Below are positions 55,583 through 64,000 of a stretch of DNA of 64,000 nt, in pieces. The notes beneath the pieces were generated by a model. The model worked only from the letters and a program-made list of their open reading frames with translations. It searched no databases and was not told the origin of the DNA. Position 1 is the first letter of the stretch. The number at the start of each line of letters is the position of its first letter. Position numbers and translations under genes: made by a program. Source of the DNA: Riptortus pedestris (Eukaryota > Arthropoda > Insecta > Hemiptera > Alydidae); NCBI GenBank assembly GCA_019009955.1, contig CM032233.1, positions 17,169,001 to 17,233,000 of the forward strand, written 5' to 3'.

Positions 55583-55873
55583 AAACTCGATATTTAATCG
55601 TTTTATGTAAAAAGAAAGATCAAGTTCGTTAATGGCTGAAATCGGACCAGTGGGAGGGGGGGGGGTGGTTAGAGGGAAGGCTTTTCGAAAATTCGACCTA
55701 TCTCCGTTACTACAAGTCGGGTCGAAAAATTGTATAGAACCAATCTTATTGAAAATGTAATGTTCCTTATATGTTGTTATGTACATTTGTTCACTATCTT
55801 GATTATTAACTGAGATATTTGCATTTTTTAGTTTTCGGTCCTCAGTAAAGCCCCACCCTTAATCGTCTCATAA

Positions 55874-56455
55874 AAGTCCGTCACGCAGGGGCTGCTTAAA
55901 CTAAGCAGATTTCTCACGTGAAGTTTTACAATAGAGAAATTTCACGAGAGTCGAGCAGTTAAGGAAACGGCCGAACTAGCTTTTGGCGGGAAAGTCAGCC
56001 GTCCGTTAGCCGCCCAGATTTAATAAAAATGCATTTAATAAAAATGTTAATATTCAAGATAGGGAATAAATGTATATAATAATATTTGTAGTAAATTTAA
56101 TTTGCAATAAGATTGGTTCTATACAATTTTTCGATCCAATGCATAATAACAGAGATATTTTGAATTTTCGAAAATCCCCCCTCTAAACCCCCCTCCCTCT
56201 GGTCCGATTTCAGCCATTAACGAACTTGACCTGTTTTTTTTACATAAAACGACTAAATATCGAGTTTAGGAACGATCAAACAAAAATTGCGACCGCTAGA
56301 GCTGTAACAGACAAATATATATATATATAGAGTTTTGAACGGACCTCATTTTCGTCATCTACTAGGTAGGATCGATGGACATTTGAAGAAACATTTCGAA
56401 AATTCCATGAGTACAACCTCAATAGCTGATTTCCCTTAAGGGAAATCTGCTAATA
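55874..56455 (-). mobile_element. family H, full-length reverse H3-short copy nested in another H
   Basis: AAAAGTCCGTCACGCAGGGG to TTTCCCTTAAGGGAAATCTG CTAA. It interrupts H3 between CGTCTCAT and AACAATATTC. No target duplication longer than one or two A/T bases is visible. Confidence 0.9.
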
Positions 56456-56616
56456 ACAATATTCTATTATGATAGGAAACACTTTATGTGAAGCTTAAAT
56501 ACCAAATATTGTTCTCATTGAACTTTTAAGTTTTCAGATAAATGGACAAACTCGTACGTGGCGCACGTGGGAAATCTGCTTAGTTAACGCAGCCCCTGCG
56601 TGTCGGACTTTATTTC

Positions 56617-56852
56617 TTTCCGGTGATGAATGTCTATCTATCTGTTCAGCTTTGAGTGGTTGGCAGAACTATTTGTTTAAAATTCAGAAGCCGTTTCCGT
56701 TAAGAGCTTATTAAAATTAACTGAAAGATTTCTCATTACCGTTTGTATTTACTCTCGGTGGTGTTACGTGTTACCAGTATACAGATTTCTCCATTGTAAA
56801 AATTCACGTGAGACATCTGCTTAGTTTACGCAGCCCCTGCGTGAAGGACTTT
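56617..56852 (+). mobile_element. family H, H3 3' part with a second terminus
   Basis: Right after the terminus at 56616, H3 sequence resumes at CTTTCCGGTGATG and runs to GCAGCCCCTGCGTGAAGGAC, giving a second end about 240 bp downstream. Confidence 0.85.
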
Positions 56853-56882
56853 TTTTTTATCGTTACCAAAGTCTATATTTAT

Positions 56883-57130
56883 ATTTTTTTATTAATATTT
56901 TATATTTTATTTATTGCTTACAAGGATTTTCCTTATAGCAAGGAGTTGGCCTTATATAGTGAGGTTTGTTTTTCTATGTTAGTAGCTTATATATTAACAT
57001 ATTTTTACAAACTAGAATTGAGTATAACTGACATGAATTTACTAATAGATAGGTATAACAGTACTAAATAAACCAAAAAAAAAACAATTAAGAGAAGAAG
57101 AGAAATTTAATAATGTTAACTCAGACAAGA
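56883..57130 (-). mobile_element. LINE 3' UTR with A-rich end
   Basis: On the minus strand the sequence after the ORF stop ends GCAATAAATAAAATATAAAA and ATTAATAAAAAAATATAAAT, joining H3b. This is consistent with 3' end insertion of a non-LTR element. Confidence 0.7.
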
Positions 57131-57559
57131 TTAGCGAAGTTTTAAACTATTTTTTAAATATTTAAAAATGTTAATATATACTTCTCTAGTTGCATTATTT
57201 AGAATGTTATGAAGTTGTGAATTATCTGCTGGCTGTTTGATGAATGGTAAATACTGTTCTCTGAAAGGGGAGTAAATAGGGCAATGGAGCATTCTATGAT
57301 AAATATCCTCATTCATATTTAAGTTACACAATGTGCAAATTTCTTTTGGATTAATATTATAGAATACATTTTTTATTGAAAACTTTATACAATAGTTGCT
57401 GGATGTTCTTAGCTGTGCAATGGTTTTTACAATTTGGAATGGCAAACCTATTGTTAGAAATTCCTGAGGTGAACCGGTAGTTGTGGAAATTTCCTTTTGT
57501 AACAGACTATAATTTGAAATTTGGAGTTTTATATTTATATGTCTTATGTGAAATAAAAA
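57131..57559 (-). pseudogene. LINE ORF2 C-terminus (Jockey/CR1-type zinc knuckle)
   Basis: The minus frame is open for 143 codons from a stop at 57560-57562. Landmarks in order: PQEFLTIGLPFQIVKTIAQL, RTSSNYCIKF, CTLCNLNMNEDIYHRMLHC and FREQYLPFIKQ, ending YLKNSLKLR then stop. C-x2-C-...-H-x4-C is the C-terminal zinc motif of Jockey/CR1-group ORF2. The upstream reverse transcriptase is missing, so this is a 5'-truncated insertion. The apparent start at 57445 is TTG, not ATG. Same protein region as 11729-11923. Confidence 0.88.
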
Positions 57560-57988
57560 TCAGTGTAACAGGTCTTAATAATAGGAAGTCTTACCACCAA
57601 TTCCTTCTTCTTTATTCGTTATTATGACCTGTTGCCCAAATCTGCACTCCCACATCCAGCAACAGATGAATTAAAATAAAAATCATGTTCGTTAACGGTT
57701 GAAATCGAACTAGTGGATTGGGGGGGGGTGTTAAAGGGGGATATTTTGAAAATTCAAAATGTTTCCTAAACTATTGGTGCTCTACGATTGTTCTATGTAT
57801 TTTTTTGCAACTCAATAATGTTAAAGGAGTTATTACTTTCTAGTTCTACAAAAAACCTCCACTTACACTCATCGGATTTGGGCTTAGAAATAGAGAATAT
57901 ATGGTGAGATTATTTTTCTAGTGTGTCATTCCAAAGCGTGGGAAATCCTCTTAGTTTACGCAGTTCCTGCGTGACGGACGTTTTTCAA

Positions 57989-59733
57989 GAGGGGGAGGGA
58001 TGTAGAGGGTAATCAAATATTCGCATACACTATTCATGTGCTGAATTCAAGACGGGTGGTGGGACATGATATTTTATTTAGCTGTGGGATTGCTGGGCTT
58101 TCGGCAAGGCTCCCTGTGACCCACTCAGCATCGTCAGGGAATGTAGTAGACACTTGTAACAAGAAGTAGCTTTCCTTGATCTACAATACCACCTCAATAG
58201 GGTAGATAACGTGTTAAGCTGGCCAAGTGGGCCATTCCTTGTCTCAGGCTTAGGCCATTCGTGGGCTGCTCAGTCAAAGATTTTTATTTATTTCTGTTAT
58301 GATAAACTGAATGTATTACACATTTTTAGTATGAAATTGTTCTTTCTTGGATTACGTTTTGAATTTAAGAATTTCAAACTATGACATTTGCATCCTCTGT
58401 TTCTGTGATTTATAATATGCCTCTAACTTAATTATCTTTTTCTGGCTTAAGTTAGAGTCAAAAAAATATGACTTAAAGTTATTTGAGGATATTGATGGCA
58501 TGAAATAAGGTCCACTCTACGGAAAATGATTGTTGCTTGTTACAATGTATCTTTTAATTAACCCGATCCCTACTTCCGATAGTAAAACACTAATTTTAGA
58601 TTGAATGCAAATTCTCCTATTACTCGTTTTCATTTACAAATTCTTCAAATTATTTTACTCACAATAGAACATTGTATACCTCTATTAAACAAAGAATTTA
58701 TCTAAATAGTTTTTCCTTGGATGGATATTGTTACACAAAATAGGAAATAGCATGAATTGAACTTTTACAATGCATCCATTCATAATTGTATTAGTCTGTG
58801 TACTCCTCACTGTTCAATGCGTATTTACTCACTTTTCCAATGACTCAACATTAACTATTAGTCATCTGGATTCGTCTTTTAAATAGGCCAGGATTCGATT
58901 TCACGGGCCTTTCTTTAGCTATTCACTAACGCGTTAATGACATTTTTTCGGATCTTTCTTGCCAATGGGTGATATTTAAATAAAAGGTGCCAATAATGAA
59001 ATAAAGGTTTGTGCATTTTCCGGCTAATGGGTCCATCAAATCGAAAATATCACCGTTATAAACTCCTTTAGAATTTGATTTTCTACAAGAATCTGCTATA
59101 AAAAATAGGGCATTACATTGGAAATTCCAAAGTTATGGTCGCTGGAGAAGTACTGAAGAAGGTTACGAGGTTGAATATGGATGGACTGAAAAGATTAATC
59201 ACAATTATGGCACACCAAGTCTCGGCTTTGTATTAAAATAATTGGAGATTTTAAGGCGCAGGAAATTGGGAAACCCTGTATACATTCAGTAATCTGGTGT
59301 ATTAGCTTTACATAATTTAAAATAATCCAATATGACTTGCATTCTATAGTAAAAATATCTACACAGAAGCAATGAAGTAGATGAAAATAAATATAGAGAC
59401 TGTATCACTGATAAATGGGTTCACAGGTAAATTGCAAAATGCTTTTAATGGGCATTTAGCCTTGTGCTTTTCGGAGAGGAGGGGTATTTCGCCATCATGA
59501 ATAAATTTTAAGTAAAAGTAATTGGTGAGCTCAAGATATTACAAATTTGTACCGCTGCTTAAAAATTAAAAATTTCCTCTAAAAGAGAGAGATCATTCAA
59601 TGAATATCATACATACCCATTATTCCATGAACAAAGTGTTATATATTTTATTATATTAATGTAGTATAATATAATATATTATACAATTAATATATAATAT
59701 ATAATGTAATATATATTACACACACATATATAT
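57989..59733. other. longest repeat-poor stretch (1.75 kb)
   Basis: No A, H or SINE copy recognised. A + frame near 59122-59257 is open for about 42 codons (SKVMVAGEVLKKVTRLN) but has no recognised similarity or splice context. The end near 59640-59733 is low-complexity TA-rich. Confidence 0.5.
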
Positions 59734-59940
59734 ATAAAATTGTAACCTCTGTCAGTACATTGATTTTTTTCGCGAAATTTCACGATAACTTTTCGTTTCA
59801 CAAGTCATAGACACCATAACTGCATTTTGTTTCTTTCGTGTGTGTGTATTTGTTTGTTTCTTTGTTACCTTTTCACGCATAAACGGCTGAACAGAATTTT
59901 ATGAAACTTAGTATGTATATTACTACTGACCCAACTTAGA
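59734..59940 (-). mobile_element. family A, reverse 3' end fragment
   Basis: AAAATTGTAACCTCTGTCAG, (GTTT)n and ACTGACCCAACTTAGATTTA; cut off where Penelope-like sequence begins. Confidence 0.82.
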
Positions 59941-60275
59941 TTTATTCAATTTTGTTTTATTGTATAATTTAAAACGTAAACAACCCACCACACGAAAACA
60001 ATTTACCTGAACATCAACATCCCTCGTTTGACAGATCTTAGTGGTAAGTAAACAGATCTGGACTAAACGTAAACAACTAATACGGTGAACAGAGCATAAA
60101 ACCCACTGACTGACGGACAACTAACTCACTACAACTATTGACAGGCTTGAAGATGATGCCATCGCATCGAAAGCGCTTGCCAGCTGTACTCGACCATCAG
60201 CCAGTGACGACGGTCTCCACCGAGAGGTATGACAATAGTATCATTTATATTGGCGGTTCTAACCCTTTATTTGAA
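59941..60275 (+). mobile_element. Penelope-like end with hammerhead-like motif
   Basis: Near 60147-60190: GGCTTGAAGATGATGCCATC, GCATCGAAAGCGC, that is a core TTGAAGA, a perfect 5 bp stem II (GATGC-CATC-GCATC) and GAAA. One core base differs from the CTGANGA consensus. It is followed by the GCCAGCTGTACTCGACCATC repeat and GACGGTCTCCACC, shared with three other places in the window. The end CCCTTTATTTGAA coincides with the edge of the 11209 insertion. Confidence 0.5.
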
Positions 60276-60278
60276 TTA

Positions 60279-60434
60279 CCAGTCATACATTTCTTCAGCA
60301 AACTGTTTTAATGGTTTATTATGTTTATAAAATAATAGTTTTTCCTCAACAGGCCAATTTTCTTGTCGGCATTTTAATTGGGATTTAAAGTCGTCTCTTT
60401 GGTCCGTTAGTAGTCTGCAGTCATCGAGCAGATA
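60279..60434 (-). pseudogene. LINE ORF2 C-terminus fragment
   Basis: The minus frame reads LLDDCRLLTDQRDDFKSQLK, CRQENWPVEEKLLFY and KPLKQFAEEMYDW before the stop at 60276-60278. HLLxxCxxLxxxR followed by a WP motif and a terminal FxxF/A segment is the usual tail of R1/I-group ORF2 proteins (compare 21028-21282). The zinc knuckle is cut off by a TA tract. Confidence 0.7.
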
Positions 60435-60446
60435 TATATATATATA

Positions 60447-60502
<56 letters not shown>
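60431..60502. repeat. (TA)n microsatellite
   Basis: TA tract with one TTCA interruption. Confidence 0.97.
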
Positions 60503-60835
60503 CCAGCGGTACTCAACCATCAGCCAGTGACGACGGTCTCCACCGCTAGGTATGACAATAAATGTATGACTATCTGAATTATTTAAAACTGAAATACAGT
60601 TAAGTTAATTAATTATTCAGCATTGAATCCAAAATTTGTTTTTGCTTTTCTTTTCTTTTTTTTTATCTTTTCTTTGTTGTAAATAATTTTTATTGTACAA
60701 ATATTTTATGTTATTATAGTTAAAAAAAATGTTATGTATCAAGCACACGATATGTACTAATTATTGTACGGGACGTCTGGCTAATAAACTCCCTTCCTGT
60801 AGGGGTACTTCAGGAAGGAAAATAAATAAAAAAAT

Positions 60836-60838
<3 letters not shown>
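60503..60838 (+). mobile_element. Penelope/LINE-associated repeat and LINE 3' UTR
   Basis: GGCCAGCGGTACTCAACCAT, GACGGTCTCCACCG, then an AT-rich tail with AATAAACTCCCTTCCTGTAG and a terminal hairpin CTTCCTG-...-CAGGAAG, ending in AAAATAAATAAA. The ending resembles 21690-21713. Confidence 0.55.
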
Positions 60839-60880
<42 letters not shown>

Positions 60881-60883
60881 GAG

Positions 60884-60914
<31 letters not shown>

Positions 60915-60923
60915 ATATATATA
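60839..60923. repeat. (TA)n microsatellite
   Basis: TA tract with CACGAG and TC interruptions. Confidence 0.97.
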
Positions 60924-60924
60924 C

Positions 60925-60963
60925 AATTTTCAACGGACCCCTTAAGGGGTATCTGCTAAAAAT
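60925..60963 (-). mobile_element. family H, reverse H5, deleted to its two edges
   Basis: ATTTTCAACGGACC joins directly to CCTTAAGGGGTATCTGCTAAAA, so the middle of H5 is deleted. Confidence 0.7.
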
Positions 60964-61600
60964 ATTGGGTCCAGAATAAGAACTATTTATTTGTTCATTA
61001 TTAATATTATTTAATATCATTACAAATTTTCTTATAATCTTATTTTAAATGTTTATTTAGATGGATGTTTTATTATGTAATGTATAATATCCCACTCGTG
61101 CAAATGGTAAATTAATAAGTATTTCTGAAATAATTGTAATGCAATTTGCTGGAAAAACAAATTTACATACAACTCTCGGGTGATAGAGGTCACTGTGATT
61201 ATTTTAATCTTCTCCTTTACTCCTATAAAGATATTTCCTTTATAATATGTAAACGCATAATTGACTCATTATATAATAGAATGTTGTATTACATAAGGCG
61301 AATAAGGGGAAAAAAAAACTTTATGTACAACGCATTTATCAAAGTATGACTAAGAGTTTGTGGTATTCATAGTTAAAATAAGGGCAACGATAAGAAGATA
61401 TCACTATCAATTGGCAATTCTCCAGCAGGGAGGACGATGGGGGTGCCTTATCAAAGGGAAGCAGGGTTTCCCTCAGATGTGCCAGACTGAATTTTTTCTT
61501 CTAAAATGATAAAACATTTCTATAATCGCGTAAGGGCGTAGCGTAGATTTGATTACACTATCGCATAGTGCCCCCATTTAAAAATGACAAGTGGCCAATC
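60964..61600. other. unassigned stretch
   Basis: AT-rich. The frame at 61146-61349 starts at TTG and has no recognised similarity. A GC-richer patch lies at 61420-61490. Confidence 0.4.
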
Positions 61601-61625
61601 TGCATAAGATAAAATCATCCCAAAA

Positions 61626-61790
61626 TTGTATCCGATAATTTATAGCATTTCTAGTAAATTAATGCAACTAACTGACTGCACACAAGTGAAAACGTAGCCA
61701 TGGCCCACAAATTTATGCGAACTACTGGCCGACAGTAGCCAATTTATAGATGATGTTTTTAAGTATTTAAGAAATAATGGATTATTTGAT
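61626..61790 (+). pseudogene. LINE ORF2 C-terminus fragment
   Basis: The + frame ISSKLMQLTDCTQVKT, an in-frame TAG, then WPTNLCELLADSSQFIDDVF and KYLRNNGLFDEI, ending at TAA. A WP motif about 30 residues before the stop and a terminal F-x-Y-L segment match the ends of R1/I-group ORF2 proteins. The coding part upstream is not readable. Confidence 0.6.
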
Positions 61791-62210
61791 GAAATATAAA
61801 AGCTATTATCTACAATTATGAAATTTATATATAGCAAGCACTGTGGAATATAAGTTTTGCCTTCTTCCAGTTTACCTATTTATAGTTATTCTTTTAGTTT
61901 TAGTTTTATTTTGTATTTTTTCCTCATGATGTAAATATACTAACAATTCATATTTAGTTTTGTCCATTCTATTTATTTTGTACATTTGTAAAAGTTAGCT
62001 GTGTAAAAATTTTAATATTTATTTAATTTTGTAAAATTATATTCTAACATGTTAAAATATGAATCGCCATTGTAGTGGCATGGTTCTATTTATTTTGTAC
62101 ATTTGTAACATTTAGCTTTGTAAAAATGTTAATATTTATTCAATTTTTTAAAATTATATTCAAACATGTTAAAAGATGAATCGCCATTGTAGCGGCATCT
62201 CAAATAAATA

Positions 62211-62212
<2 letters not shown>
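61791..62212 (+). mobile_element. LINE 3' UTR with tandem units of about 120 bp
   Basis: AT-rich, then two units from 61968 containing TATTTATTTTGTACATTTGT and GAATCGCCATTGTAGCGGCA, ending TCTCAAATAAATAATATA. Paralogous to 48858-49110. Confidence 0.7.

Positions 62213-62235
<23 letters not shown>
62213..62235. repeat. (TA)n microsatellite
   Basis: Short TA tract at the LINE terminus. Confidence 0.93.
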
Positions 62236-62242
<7 letters not shown>

Positions 62243-63258
62243 AAAAAATAGTAAATTAATGTCAATTATCTTCGATCTGGGGTATTAATAAATAAATTAG
62301 TAAATTAGGTAAACAATCCTCGTGTTTTGTAAAGTGTCTGCTAAAATTGGTAGAAAATACAAATATTTTTATGCATTTAGAGCCAGGAAATATCTGGGCA
62401 GACAATTTGGAGTATATGTTACCATTATTTATGTCACTAATCTTTGAAAAAAACATTCTTTTATAATAAAGGTAAATGACTTCAATGTGAGTGACATGAT
62501 ATTGGATAATATAAATAGACATGCATAATGGCGAATGTTTCACTTTAACTGGGGGGGGGATTTACCAATAAACAAAATTATTGTACTTTATATTACGTAA
62601 AAACATTATACTGTTACGTTTTTATTACAAAATCAGTAATAAACGTTGTTTAGAAGAGTTCTTTTGGATTGCAAAATTAAATACACACAAGCTTCACAGT
62701 TTTTATCACTGCACAATTTATTTAACAATGCACAATACACTTGGTTAATTGTTCTTAATTACTACTCACAGTAAGCACTGATAGCGTCGCTGTTCTTCAA
62801 TGAGTCACAGTCCAATAATTCACTCACGGTCGCTGAAATTCACAAAAAGACGGCACTGCACTGTCCTTTACTTGGCGGCACTGCACTGTCTTAAACACGG
62901 CACAGAACTGTTACTTACAGTCACGGAACAACACTGGTTTCCTCATAAAAACACTTTACCGCACTGCACTAAGTCGTACAGGGTCGGCCAGGGTATCTTA
63001 TATAGATTGGCGGCAAAACATCAAAGGGACGGCCCAGACCCTTCCAGAATAGGACTCGAACGAACTCGATCCTTTGTCGGCTTCTTTGATCTACCTCGTA
63101 CTTACCAAATACGGGACTCTCTCTGCTAATCCTTCATGTATTTAATTTTCGCAACAATACAATAGCCTATTGTCGAAAAAAAATTACTTCGTATAAGACA
63201 CATGAACATAACAATATAATAATCATATAGATTCTTTTTTGTTGATTTTTTTTTTACA
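62236..63258. other. unassigned stretch, GC-richer at 62780-63120
   Basis: The 93-codon minus frame at 62262-62543 has no similarity I recognise. 62850-62960 contains a repeated CGGCACTGCACTGTC. TGTTACGTTTTTATTACAAA at 62611 resembles a Gypsy-type LTR edge, but no matching opposite edge or primer-binding site was found. Confidence 0.35.
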
Positions 63259-63261
63259 TTA

Positions 63262-63438
63262 AATTGTTTGTGGATGGACGACTGGCCACTCCCCATCCTT
63301 AAGTCTACCCCTATGATACATTGTATTATTCGTGAATAAGGGGCAAGTAATTCTTTCAAATCTTTCCTTTGTCCCTAAAAGCTCAGAATTCTGGCATGAA
63401 GCACTTAAAGTCAAAAATATTTGTTGACTATCATTTGA

Positions 63439-63440
<2 letters not shown>
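63262..63440 (-). pseudogene. unrecognised coding-like fragment
   Basis: The minus frame is open from the TA tract to a stop at 63259-63261 and reads SELLGTKERFERITCPLFTN then TMYHRGRLKDGEWPVVHPQT I. Composition is more protein-like than other frames here (mixed charge, no repeat origin). The 5' side runs into a TA microsatellite. It could be the C-terminal end of a broken retroelement or host exon; I assign no function. Confidence 0.3.

Positions 63441-63497
<57 letters not shown>
63440..63497. repeat. (TA)n microsatellite
   Basis: Pure TA tract before a family A 5' end. Confidence 0.98.
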
Positions 63498-63499
<2 letters not shown>

Positions 63500-63500
<1 letters not shown>

Positions 63501-64000
63501 ACAAAGGTACACGGCTTCGCTCGGGAATCATTAGAGTCTTAACGTTGATGGTATTTTTTATTTGACAAGGCTACAATGTGTACAACTACACTTCCAGTCT
63601 GGGCTAATGGTTTTGCCGTGAGGGTCAGGTAGGGGACTTATAGTATACAAATTTTAGCTTTGAAGAAGAAATGATTATTAGTCCCTAATCAACCCCTCTC
63701 CACTGTTTGACAAACAATGAATAATTCAGATCATAATATCATAATATTTATTATAATTAACTTCATCTATATTGTACATATTTCGTGTCAAAACCCATCA
63801 AATTATACGCATAATAGTAAACATTTCACGGGAAATGAGTAAATACGATTAACAGGGTTAGCTTACGGATAACTTCCGCTCCCGCTTGAGTGTTATCAAC
63901 ATTGCTTTACTTAAATACCTATAGTTCATATTGGAAAAAATTCTGGAGCATATCAATATTTCTTCGATAATTACTTGATTCATACATTGTTAAGGGAAAA
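63500..64000 (+). mobile_element. family A, 5' half, running off the window
   Basis: ACAAAGGTACACGGCTTCGC, then the subtype of 207-2385 (GTGAGGGTCAGGTAGGGGAC, CCCTCTCCACTGTTTGACA). The 3' part lies beyond the window. Confidence 0.82.

Larger units (their letters stand above)
54482..56616 (+). mobile_element. family H copy carrying three nested insertions
   Basis: H5 at 54482-54606 (TTAGCAGATTTCCGTTACAG to GAGGTTCGTTCAAAA). TA core with a Tc1/mariner element (54628-55220). H3 from 55300 with a SINE (55359-55582) and a complete reverse H copy (55874-56455). H3 resumes AACAATATTCTATTATGATA and reaches a terminus at GCAGCCCCTGCGTGTCGGAC. Confidence 0.88.
56858..57988 (+). mobile_element. family H, H3b module split by a LINE
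   Basis: ATCGTTACCAAAGTCTATAT is followed by the LINE; H3b resumes near 57665 (CATGTTCGTTAACGGTTGAA), with a G-run, TAGAGAATATATGGTGAGAT, and the end GCAGTTCCTGCGTGACGGAC. Confidence 0.75.

Noticed and set aside
59122..59257. 42-codon open frame with charged composition
   Set aside because: Too short, no recognised similarity, stops on both sides.
62611..63125. LTR retrotransposon or solo LTR
   Set aside because: Only one TGTTACG-like edge; no matching opposite edge, duplication or primer-binding site found by eye.
1..64000. CRISPR arrays, bacterial operons, ribosome binding sites
   Set aside because: Nothing of the kind; repeats are interspersed eukaryotic elements and microsatellites.

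Overview
This window looks like intergenic DNA from a large, AT-rich, repeat-dense metazoan genome, most likely an arthropod; I cannot place it more narrowly. No host protein-coding gene is supported on either strand. Almost everything recognisable is transposon-derived or simple sequence. The only protein similarity I can defend comes from dead retrotransposon and transposase remnants. Many of the longest open frames are translated microsatellites or readings through non-coding repeat ends.

Two interspersed families dominate. Family A has a 5' end with the short hairpin CCCGG-CTTCGC-CCGGG and a 3' end with an (AAAC)n tract, then AATGCAG, and ends in GGTTACAATTTTATA. Family H has a 5' module (H5: TTTTAGCAGATTTCCC, then a short block ending GAGGTCCGTTCAAAA), a (TA)n core, and a 3' module (H3: from GTCTGTTAACGCTCTAGCGG to a terminal hairpin ACGCAG-CCC-CTGCGT followed by GACGGACTTTT). 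H5 and H3 carry the same 12-mer AGCAGATTTCCC in inverted orientation, and a nested copy has no clear target duplication. That is the plan of Helentron-associated non-autonomous elements (HINE/DINE-like). H3-short is a variant with a replaced 3' half; H3b is a divergent relative.

Layout. 0-4 kb: family A copies, one split by a 1.03 kb inverted-repeat element. 5-7.6 kb: polypyrimidine simple repeats. 7.6-9.3 kb: a LINE with recognisable but broken reverse transcriptase. 9.5-35 kb: interleaved A and H copies with a MITE, a 785 bp foldback, a piggyBac-type TTAA element, Penelope-like remnants, and a probable retrocopy. 35.9-46.8 kb: the two halves of one reverse H element separated by about 10 kb of family A copies inserted in its TA core, including a 2.5 kb tandem duplication. 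46.6-58 kb: many H copies carrying nested SINEs, Tc1/mariner elements, another H copy and a LINE. 58-64 kb: lower repeat density, LINE 3' ends and Penelope-like remnants.

The TA cores act as landing sites, so the window is best read as a nesting history. Several insertions can be dated relative to each other from target duplications or uninterrupted paralogous sites inside this same window. Repeat boundaries are from reading by eye and may be off by several bases.
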